Assembly: GCA_016715945.1 (NCBI GenBank)
Contig: JADJXJ010000003.1
Span: forward strand, 186,001 to 250,000
Direction of reading: 5' to 3'
Length of the DNA stretch: 64,000 bases
Source: Bacteroidota bacterium
GTDB taxonomy: Bacteria; Bacteroidota; Bacteroidia; Bacteroidales; F082
Position 1 is the stretch's first letter. Each line of letters opens with the position of its first letter. The notes under the pieces were generated by a model that had not been told where the DNA came from, did not search any database, and saw only the letters and a program-made list of their open reading frames with translations. Below are positions 16,551-23,371 of the stretch, piece by piece. Both the position numbers and the translations under genes were made by a program.

Positions 16551-17777
16551 ATGACCTCCCTTCTGGATGTGGATGCCCTCAGGCAGGCTTTTCCGGCCCT
16601 GCAGCAGCATGTGTATGGCAAGCCGCTGATTTACCTCGATAATGCTGCCACCACGCAAAAGCCTCTGTCGGTGATCAGTCGCCTGAAGCAGTATTATGAA
16701 GCCGAAAATGCCAACATCCATCGGGGGGTGCACTACCTGAGCCAGTTGTCCACCCAGTCGTTCGAAAATGCCCGCACCACGGTTGCCTGTCACATCAACG
16801 CCCTGCACCGGCACGAGGTGGTATTCACCCGGGGTACTACGGAGTCCATCAATCTGATAGCCAGCTCTTTTGCCCGTTATGCGGCCAGGAAAGCGCCCAA
16901 AGTGCTTATCACGGCCATGGAACACCACAGCAACCTGGTGCCCTGGCAGCAATGGGTGCTCCAAAACGGCGGCAGCCTGCTGGTGGCCAGGCTACTGCCC
17001 GATGGCAGCCTCGACCTGGAACACTTTGCCGCACTGCTCGATCAGCAGCCCGATCTGGTGGCCGTGACCCATGTGTCGAATGTGCTGGGCACGGTAAATC
17101 CTGTGAAGGAGATCACGGCATTGGCACATCAGCGCAACATTCCGGTGTTGGTGGACGGAGCGCAGGCCATTGCCCATTTGCCGGTGGATGTGCAGGACAT
17201 CGGCTGCGACTTTTATGTGTTTTCCGGCCACAAGGCCTACGGGCCAATGGGTGTGGGCGTGCTTTACGGACGGGAAGAATGGCTGCTGCGCCTGCCACCC
17301 TACCAATACGGGGGCGAAATGGTTGACCGGGTGAGTTTCGACCACACCACCTTCAACGAGTTGCCTTTCAAGTTCGAGGCAGGCACCCCCAATGTGGGGG
17401 CCGTTCTCGGCCTGGAAACCGCACTGAGTTTTATTCAAAAGACTGGATACGAGGCTATTGCCAATCACGAGCACGAGCTTACCCGGCTTGGCCATCAGCT
17501 GCTTAGCGATGTGCCGGGTATTGAGTTTTACGGCCTGACGCACGATAAGGAAGCAGTGATATCGTTCAATATCCGTGCTTTGCATCCATACGACCTGGGC
17601 GCTTTGCTCGACAAGATGGGTATAGCCGTGCGCACGGGTCACCATTGTGCGCATCCGCTGATGGATGTGCTGGGAGTGTCGGGAACGGTGCGTGCTTCGA
17701 TGGCTGTGTACAACACCCCGGACGAAATGGAACAATTTGCAGCCGCCGTCAAAAAGGCCGCAATGATGCTTTCGTAA
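16551..17777 (+). CDS. sufS: Cysteine desulfurase SufS
   Basis: The 408-residue protein is a group II cysteine desulfurase that removes sulfur from L-cysteine as a persulfide for Fe-S assembly. The PLP lysine is K228 in FSGHKAYGPMGVG, and the persulfide cysteine is C366 in RTGHHCAHPLMD. The N-terminal LIYLDNAATTQKP and EHHSNLVPWQ segments are standard. It is the fourth gene of the suf cluster. The partner SufE is encoded 49 bp downstream, behind its own promoter-like element. Confidence 0.97.
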   Translation: MTSLLDVDALRQAFPALQQHVYGKPLIYLDNAATTQKPLSVISRLKQYYEAENANIHRGVHYLSQLSTQSFENARTTVACHINALHRHEVVFTRGTTESINLIASSFARYAARKAPKVLITAMEHHSNLVPWQQWVLQNGGSLLVARLLPDGSLDLEHFAALLDQQPDLVAVTHVSNVLGTVNPVKEITALAHQRNIPVLVDGAQAIAHLPVDVQDIGCDFYVFSGHKAYGPMGVGVLYGREEWLLRLPPYQYGGEMVDRVSFDHTTFNELPFKFEAGTPNVGAVLGLETALSFIQKTGYEAIANHEHELTRLGHQLLSDVPGIEFYGLTHDKEAVISFNIRALHPYDLGALLDKMGIAVRTGHHCAHPLMDVLGVSGTVRASMAVYNTPDEMEQFAAAVKKAAMMLS

Positions 17778-17809
17778 CCAAACCAAACAGGCCTTTTGCT
17801 GCGATTGGG

Positions 17810-17817
17810 TAAATTTG
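17810..17817 (+). promoter_or_regulatory. -7 element TAaaTTTG in front of sufE
   Basis: TAAATTTG ends 9 nt before the ATG at 17827, giving a very short leader. It suggests that sufE-sufT can be transcribed apart from sufBCDS. Confidence 0.5.
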
Positions 17818-17826
17818 CCCGAAAAT

Positions 17827-18264
17827 ATGGATACCATGACTGCAGAAGAAGTACAGCAGCAAATCATTGAAGAGTTTTCGGCCTACGACGACTGGCTCGA
17901 CAAATACAACCTGCTCATCGAGATGGGCAAAGACACCCCGGCCATCGATCCCAGGCACAAGACCAACAACCACCTGATCAATGGCTGCCAGAGCCGTGTG
18001 TGGCTGCATGCCGAGCTGCGCGACGACGGCCGGATTTATTTCACTGCCGACAGCGATGCGGTGATTACCAAGGGAATGGTCAACCTGCTGATCCGGGTGC
18101 TTTCCGGACGCACACCCGACGAAATCCTCAACACCGAACTGCAATTTGTGGATGCCATCGGCCTCACCGAACACCTCTCGCCGACCAGATCGAACGGACT
18201 GGTTGCGATGATCAGACAGATGAAGCTATATGCACAGGTTTTTAAACTCAAAGCCAATAACTGA
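17827..18264 (+). CDS. sufE: Sulfur acceptor protein SufE
   Basis: The 145-residue protein accepts persulfide sulfur from SufS and passes it to SufB. The acceptor cysteine is C54 in NGCQSRVWL, the family signature, followed by the conserved strands RIYFTADSDAVITKGM and the helix LLIRVLSGRTPDEIL. ATG 17827 was chosen because an upstream TTG would overlap the promoter element. The gene is followed 6 bp later by a SufT-like gene. The set lacks SufU and SufA in this window, so SufE is the expected sulfur shuttle. Confidence 0.94.
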   Translation: MDTMTAEEVQQQIIEEFSAYDDWLDKYNLLIEMGKDTPAIDPRHKTNNHLINGCQSRVWLHAELRDDGRIYFTADSDAVITKGMVNLLIRVLSGRTPDEILNTELQFVDAIGLTEHLSPTRSNGLVAMIRQMKLYAQVFKLKANN

Positions 18265-18270
18265 CAAGCC

Positions 18271-18591
18271 ATGACGCCCGAGCAAAAACGCGAAATAGAA
18301 GAAAATGTGGTCACTGTGCTGCGCACGGTGTTCGATCCCGAAATACCGGTAAATATCTACGACCTTGGCCTGGTTTACGAGATCAATGTGAGCGACGAAG
18401 GCGACGTCAGGGTGCTGATGACCCTCACTTCGCCCAGTTGCCCGGTGGCCGAAACCATGCCCGGCGACGTGAAAATGCGCGTGGAAATGGTGAAAGACGT
18501 GCGCAATTGCGAGGTCGAACTCACTTTCGATCCCCCATGGGACCAGAGCATGCTTTCGGACGAAGCAAAACTCGAACTGGGATTCCTTTAA
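18271..18591 (+). CDS. sufT: SufT-like Fe-S assembly factor (MIP18/DUF59 family)
   Basis: The 106-residue protein is a DUF59/MIP18-family member, with FDPEIPVNIYDLGLVYEI and the cysteine-containing TSPSCPVAETMPGDV. Proteins of this family act in the maturation or delivery of Fe-S clusters. As the last gene of the suf cluster, 6 bp after sufE, this one is best called SufT-like. It could also be named after PaaD, but no phenylacetate genes are nearby. The C-terminal FDPPWDQSMLSDEAKLELG is typical of the family. Confidence 0.9.
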   Translation: MTPEQKREIEENVVTVLRTVFDPEIPVNIYDLGLVYEINVSDEGDVRVLMTLTSPSCPVAETMPGDVKMRVEMVKDVRNCEVELTFDPPWDQSMLSDEAKLELGFL

Positions 18592-18661
18592 CCAGCTCTT
18601 AAGTTAAAGTATTGTAAATCTTTGTCTTGCACCGGTTTGTTGCCATGTTCAATAAGCCGGT

Positions 18662-19021
18662 TTGCTTTATTATTGCTCCGATTTGCCAGCTGGATGCAAC
18701 GACTATCGGGCCTTGTGCAATGCCAGTGAAGCAATTAAATGCTTACAAACTTATAACTCAACGACCGGTGAAAACGACGACCTTGCACAACTCACTGATA
18801 AGCAGCTCCTTGAGGAGGCCAGGAAGCTTAAACCTGCCTACACGCTGAACAGCTTTCTTATCGGCTTTGTTATCGGCATCTTGCTCTTTGGGATTTTTTA
18901 CAGCGCCAAAGGCTTGTTCATGCTCATTCCTGTCTTTCTGATAAAAGCGTTCGTAAACGACCCCCGAAACAAAAGGTACAAGGTGGTGAAGGAGATGTTG
19001 AAGGCGCGTGGTTTGGCCTGA
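18662..19021 (+). CDS. Small membrane protein of unknown function, start unclear
   Basis: The C-terminal 75 residues look like a real protein: an acidic/basic helix (LTDKQLLEEARKLKPAY), two adjacent hydrophobic helices (SFLIGFVIGILLFGIFY and KGLFMLIPVFLIKAF) and a basic tail. Similar small proteins are common in Bacteroidota, but I know no function. There is no in-frame ATG; TTG codons at 18662, 18683 and 18713 are the only alternatives, and the sequence before the first helix does not look coding. A lost or frameshifted start is possible. The gene ends 6 bp from the convergent radA stop. Confidence 0.5.
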   Translation: MLYYCSDLPAGCNDYRALCNASEAIKCLQTYNSTTGENDDLAQLTDKQLLEEARKLKPAYTLNSFLIGFVIGILLFGIFYSAKGLFMLIPVFLIKAFVNDPRNKRYKVVKEMLKARGLA

Positions 19022-19027
19022 GCATGT

Positions 19028-20392
19028 TCAGCCAAACAATTTGCCCAGCAGTTCGTTCACGTCGCCTGCGGTAATTACCTGAATACCTGTTTGTTTTGTT
19101 TGGACCCGCTGGTTGAAGCGCGACACGTAAATTTCCTCAAAACCAAGACGGGAGGCCTCGCTGATGCGTGCTTCCACGCGGTTGACGGCGCGTATTTCGC
19201 CTGAGAGGCCCACTTCGGCGGCAAAGGCTGTTTTTTCGGGCAGCGGGATATCGTTGGCCGAGGAGATGAGGGCAGCCACCACGGCCAGGTCGATGGCGGG
19301 GTCGTCCACGCGCAGACCGCCGGCGATGTTCAGAAACACGTCTTTGCTGCCCAGGCGCATGCCGGCGCGTTTTTCGAGCACGGCAAGCAACATGTTCAGG
19401 CGCCGCAGGTCGTAACCGGTCACAGAGCGCTGGGGTGTGCCGTAGGCGGCTTGTCCGACCAGGGCCTGGGTTTCGACCATCATGGGCCTCAAACCCTCGA
19501 TCATGGCAGCAATGGAGGTGCCGCTCACAGGTTTTTCGCGTTGCGACAGCAGCAGCTCGCTGGGGTTGGTCACCTCGCGCAGTCCGTTGTGCAGCATCTC
19601 GAAAATGCCCAGCTCCGATGCGGGTCCAAAGCGGTTTTTAATGGCCCTCAGGATGCGGAATCCATAGTGCCGGTCGCCTTCGAACTGTATCACCGTGTCC
19701 ACCATGTGTTCCAGAATCTTTGGCCCGGCGATGACCCCGTCTTTGGTGATGTGCCCGATAAGCACCACCGGAATCTGGCTGCTTTTGGCCAGGCGGTTCA
19801 GCTCGGCGGCGCTTTCGCGTATTTGGGTGATGCTTCCGGCTGTGGCATCGAACTGTTCCGATTGCAGGGTCTGGATCGAATCGACCACCAGCATATCGGG
19901 TTGCACGCTGAGGGCTTGCTGGATGATGGCCGATGTGGATACTTCGGTGTATATCAGGCAGTTGTCGTTGCTGATGCCGATGCGGTCGGCGCGCATTCGG
20001 ATTTGCTGGCGGCTTTCTTCGCCCGAAACGTAGAGTACTTTTTTTCCAGCAAGTTTGAGCGACACCTGCAGCATGAGCGTTGATTTGCCAATGCCCGGTT
20101 CGCCTCCTATAAGCACCAGTGAGCCTGGCACAAGTCCACCGCCGAGCACCCTGTTGAGTTCGTTCATGCCGGTGTCGAGGCGTTTCTCGTTGCTGCTTTC
20201 AATCTCCCTGACGGGTGTGGGGGCGTCCATGCGGTGGACAAGCCCTGTGGGAGTGCTTTTTGCAGATTTACCTGTTACGACAGTTTCCTCGGCAAAGGTG
20301 TTCCACTCGCCGCAGCCCGGGCATTTGCCCAGCCATTTGGGCGATTCGTGGCCGCAGTTGCGGCAAAAGAACAAGGTTTTGGTTTTGGCCAC
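19028..20392 (-). CDS. radA: DNA repair protein RadA (Sms)
   Basis: The 454-residue protein is RadA/Sms, a RecA-related helicase that helps branch migration in homologous recombination. It has an N-terminal four-cysteine zinc finger (CRNCG then CPGC), Walker A GGEPGIGKST, Walker B-like LVVDSIQTLQ, the RadA motif KNRFG, and a C-terminal Lon-like domain with GLSGEIRAVNRVEARI. A GTG start at 20392 was chosen because it directly precedes KTKTLFFCRNCG; the longer ORF begins inside the upstream gene. It starts 5 bp after the stop of the S46 peptidase gene and is likely co-transcribed with it. Confidence 0.93.
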   Translation of the reverse strand: MAKTKTLFFCRNCGHESPKWLGKCPGCGEWNTFAEETVVTGKSAKSTPTGLVHRMDAPTPVREIESSNEKRLDTGMNELNRVLGGGLVPGSLVLIGGEPGIGKSTLMLQVSLKLAGKKVLYVSGEESRQQIRMRADRIGISNDNCLIYTEVSTSAIIQQALSVQPDMLVVDSIQTLQSEQFDATAGSITQIRESAAELNRLAKSSQIPVVLIGHITKDGVIAGPKILEHMVDTVIQFEGDRHYGFRILRAIKNRFGPASELGIFEMLHNGLREVTNPSELLLSQREKPVSGTSIAAMIEGLRPMMVETQALVGQAAYGTPQRSVTGYDLRRLNMLLAVLEKRAGMRLGSKDVFLNIAGGLRVDDPAIDLAVVAALISSANDIPLPEKTAFAAEVGLSGEIRAVNRVEARISEASRLGFEEIYVSRFNQRVQTKQTGIQVITAGDVNELLGKLFG

Positions 20393-20397
20393 GGCAA

Positions 20398-22554
20398 TCA
20401 GCGGATGAGGGTCATTTCGTCGATCAGGTGCCTGGCGCCTGCAAATTTGTCCACAATAAACAGCACATAGCGGATGTCGGCCGAGATGTTGCGGCTCATG
20501 GCCGGGTCGTACATCAGGTCGCTCATGGTGCCTTCCCAGCAACGGTCGAAGTTGAGGCCCACGAGGTAACCGTCGGCATCGAGCACCGGGCTGCCCGAAT
20601 TGCCTCCGGTGGTATGGTTCGAGGCAACAAAGGCCACGCGCAGGCGCCCGTCGGAGGCGGCATAAGGACCAAAGTCGCCGCTCTGGTGAAGCGCTTTCAG
20701 CCTGGGCTCAACCACGTAGTCGTAAATGTCGGGGTTCTCCTTTTCCAAAATGCCTTCGAGGGTGGTAAAATAGCGGTAGCTGACGGCATCGGCCGGTTCG
20801 TAGCCCTCCACCTTGCCGTAGGTTACCCTGAGGGTGCTGTTGGCATCGGGATAAAAGCGGCGATCGGTCTGCATTTCCATCAGACCTGTCATAAAGATGC
20901 GCATCAGGCTGTCGTTGGCCTGCTGCAGGGGGCGCATGGCGGGCTCAATTTGCCTGTTGTTGAAGGTTCGCATGCTCAGCGCAGCCACATAGGCCGGGTC
21001 TTTTTCGAGCTTTTTCAGACTTTTCTTGTCGGGTTTCTCAAGCCATTGCCCGAGCTGCTGTTGCGAAACAAACATACTGTGTCCGAAGAGGTGCTGCACG
21101 TAGGCTTGCACATTCCCTTTAAAACGGCTTGGGATGACCTCGAGAAAGTCGGGACGGAAACCTACTGGCTGGTTTTTCAGGTAAAGCTGAAGCAGGGCAG
21201 TGGCCACCTCTCGGTCCACGGGCTGGTGGTAGTCTTTGAAGTGTTCCCCGACCAGGGTTTTGAGGTTCTTTATCAGGTTGTTGACCCTGGATGTGTCGGG
21301 TCTTGGCTTCGCCACTTCCTCGGCCAGCGGGATAAAACGCGAAGCCAGCTGGTAAATTTCGATCCCCATCCCCGCTTCGCTCAGGTAGTCCATGGCCAGG
21401 GTCAGCGGCTCCAGAAGGCTGTAGTTCTGGTTGAATGCCCCGACGATGCCGCCGTATTTTTGTTGCAGCTCAGTATTGTCCGAAGCCCATTGCACAAAAC
21501 GGGTTTCGAGTTCCTGCTTACGTTCGATGCCGTTGAGCCGGCGGATTCCTTTGGTTTCGCCCATCATCTTTTTCCAGGCATTGGCTACACGGGCATCTTT
21601 CACGGCATACTGAATGCGCACCAGCGGGTCGCTCTGGCTGTAGTGCTTGAAAATCTCGAGGCGGGTGCCGCGCAGCATCACGCGTTGGGGGTTCGAAACT
21701 TCGGTGATGAGCTTTACGGCTGCAGCCGGCAGGTATTGGCTGGTGCGTCCCGGATAGCCAAACACAAAGGTAAAGTCGCCTTCGGTTACACCTTTGAGCG
21801 AAACGGGCAACCACTTTTCCGGCTGGTAGGGCACATTGTCGGGATGGTATTCGGCCGGCTCGCCTTTGGGACTGACGTAGATCCTGAACAGGGCAAAATC
21901 GCCGGTATGCCGCGGCCACATCCAGTTGTCGGTATCGCCCCCGAATTTCCCGATGCTTGAGGGCGGAGCGCCCACCAACCTGACGTCTTTGAAAACCCTG
22001 TTGTACATCATGATATACTGGTTGCCATAATAAAACGGCCGGATGCTCACTTCCAGTCCACTGGCTTTGCGGGCTTCTTCGATGATTTTCCGGCTGTTGT
22101 TGCGCACCAGCTCGGCCCGCTGTGCCTCGGTCATGCCGGCCTTCAGGCCTTCGAGCACGGCGTCGGTAACATCTTCCATCCTGACCAGCAGGGTGACTGT
22201 GAGCCCCGGATTGGGCAATTCTTCTTTCTGGCTTGCAGCCCAGAAACCCAGGGTGAGGTAATCGTTTTGCAGGCTGCTGTGTTTTTGTATCTCGCCATAA
22301 CCGCAGTGGTGGTTGGTGAGGATGAGCCCCTGCGACGAAATCAGACTTGCGGTGCAGCCGCGTCCGAATTGCAGGATGGCGTCTTTGAGGCTGCCCTGGT
22401 TGACCGAATAGATGTCTTCGGCGCTGATGCGCATGCCCATGGCTTTCATTTCGGCTTCGTTCTGGCTGAGCCACATGGGTACCCACATGCCTTCGCCGGC
22501 CGTGATTGTGCTGATTCTGAGTGCTATGAAAAGAAATAGGATAATACGCTTCAT
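20398..22554 (-). CDS. S46 family dipeptidyl-peptidase, DPP11-like
   Basis: The 718-residue protein is a secreted/periplasmic S46 serine peptidase that removes dipeptides from peptide N-termini. A signal peptide (about MKRIILFLFIALRISTITA) precedes GEGMWVPMWLSQ, the usual mature start. The catalytic histidine is in LTNHHCGYGEIQ and the nucleophile serine in TTGGNSGSPVLD. Residue R671 in NFDRCWEGTMSD occupies the position where DPP11 enzymes have arginine and DPP7 enzymes have glycine, so it should prefer Asp/Glu at P1. Such enzymes feed peptide-fermenting Bacteroidota with acidic dipeptides. The length is standard. Confidence 0.93.
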   Translation of the reverse strand: MKRIILFLFIALRISTITAGEGMWVPMWLSQNEAEMKAMGMRISAEDIYSVNQGSLKDAILQFGRGCTASLISSQGLILTNHHCGYGEIQKHSSLQNDYLTLGFWAASQKEELPNPGLTVTLLVRMEDVTDAVLEGLKAGMTEAQRAELVRNNSRKIIEEARKASGLEVSIRPFYYGNQYIMMYNRVFKDVRLVGAPPSSIGKFGGDTDNWMWPRHTGDFALFRIYVSPKGEPAEYHPDNVPYQPEKWLPVSLKGVTEGDFTFVFGYPGRTSQYLPAAAVKLITEVSNPQRVMLRGTRLEIFKHYSQSDPLVRIQYAVKDARVANAWKKMMGETKGIRRLNGIERKQELETRFVQWASDNTELQQKYGGIVGAFNQNYSLLEPLTLAMDYLSEAGMGIEIYQLASRFIPLAEEVAKPRPDTSRVNNLIKNLKTLVGEHFKDYHQPVDREVATALLQLYLKNQPVGFRPDFLEVIPSRFKGNVQAYVQHLFGHSMFVSQQQLGQWLEKPDKKSLKKLEKDPAYVAALSMRTFNNRQIEPAMRPLQQANDSLMRIFMTGLMEMQTDRRFYPDANSTLRVTYGKVEGYEPADAVSYRYFTTLEGILEKENPDIYDYVVEPRLKALHQSGDFGPYAASDGRLRVAFVASNHTTGGNSGSPVLDADGYLVGLNFDRCWEGTMSDLMYDPAMSRNISADIRYVLFIVDKFAGARHLIDEMTLIR

Positions 22555-22571
22555 GGCTTGAGCTTTGGGGG

Positions 22572-22579
22572 TAAAGATA
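22572..22579 (-). promoter_or_regulatory. Near-match -7 element TAtcTTTA of the S46 peptidase gene
   Basis: On the - strand TATCTTTA lies 17 nt before the ATG at 22554. It differs from TAnnTTTG at the last base only. Confidence 0.4.
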
Positions 22580-22586
22580 GGAAAAA

Positions 22587-22765
22587 GAGGGGAGAGGGGT
22601 GACGGGTGACGGGTGACCGAGTGACGGGAAGCGAGTTACGGGTTACGGGTGACCGAGTGACGGGAAAAGGGATTCAAAGATTCCTGATTCAAGGATTCAA
22701 AGATTCAGGGGAAGCGAGTTTCGGGAGGCGAGTTTCGGGAGGCGAGTTTCGGGTTACGGGAGTTT
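22587..22765 (+). repeat. G-rich heptad / ATTCAA repeat block A
   Basis: The + strand holds (GGGTGAC)-like heptads at 22595-22670, an AT-rich block of GATTCAAAGATTC and GATTCAAGGATTC words at 22671-22708, then three copies of a 14-bp unit containing GAGTTTCGGGAGGC at 22714-22755. The GGG spacing could allow G-quadruplex formation. The same order of blocks occurs at 23252, and on the other strand near 28.8 and 35.8 kb. Confidence 0.7.
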
Positions 22766-23251
22766 TCGTTGTTGTGGGAGTTGTCGTTGTTGTCATAGTT
22801 CAGTTTAGCGTGCAAGTTTCCGTGGGTTGTGAGTTAGTAATGAAATAAAATTTATTCTAAGAGATAGATTATACTTAAAGCACTCAAGCAGAAATACTTG
22901 GTACTTTCACCGGGTTGGGCGGGGAGGAAGGGCGAACGGCGGGAAGCGTCCGGTGTGAATGCAGCAAGGGCAGCAAATCTTGTGAGGCAGCACGCGCCCC
23001 AGCGCGGGCTGTTTGCGTTACAGCATGCGTGCATGAAATTCCAGTAAAGTGTTTTGCTCCAGCTCAATGCGGGTAGGAGGATGAACAATGGCATGCTGTA
23101 ATGCACTCCTCACTTAGATTTGCGCCCTTGATGCAGAGCGGGGTGGTAGCTTCGTTCGCCCAAGGCTCCACCTGAGGCGGACACGCTTTTTGGTTCTTTT
23201 GGGCCAGCAAAAGAACAAGAAAAAAAACTTCTGGTTTAGAGGTACTAATAA
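22766..23251. other. Gene-less stretch with a 14-bp inverted repeat
   Basis: No convincing gene lies between the two repeat blocks. An imperfect 14-bp inverted repeat (left arm 23015-23028, right arm 23091-23104, one mismatch, core TTACAGCATGC / GCATGCTGTAA) encloses 62 bp and could be a remnant of a small mobile element. The 84-codon minus-strand frame through it has no recognisable domain. The segment around 23160-23220 looks like decayed coding sequence but I cannot name it. Confidence 0.4.
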
Positions 23252-23320
23252 GACGGGAGAGGGTTGTCAGGGGGATTCAAGGATTCCTGATTCAAAAATT
23301 CAAAGATTCGGGGGAGGGGG
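23252..23320 (+). repeat. G-rich / ATTCAA repeat block B
   Basis: A short version of the same repeat: GACGGGAGAGGG, then GGATTCAAGGATTC, TTCAAAAATTCAAAG and a GGGGGAGGGGG end. Block order and strand match block A at 22587. Confidence 0.6.
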
Positions 23321-23371
23321 AAACGATTTTGCTGCGGGTAATTTTGTTGCCGGATGGCAGCCGCTGGGTGG

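Noticed and set aside
14955..16964. A 669-codon minus-strand frame opposite sufC/sufD/sufS
   Set aside because: Antisense shadow of three well-identified genes; the His/Val/Gly-rich composition is typical of such shadows.
20215..21960. A 581-codon plus-strand frame opposite radA and the S46 peptidase
   Set aside because: Both genes on the - strand are complete with catalytic motifs; the frame has no domain and no promoter.
22852..23106. An 84-codon minus-strand frame in the repeat-rich gap
   Set aside because: No promoter, no domain, atypical cysteine/serine-rich composition, and it is crossed by an inverted repeat.
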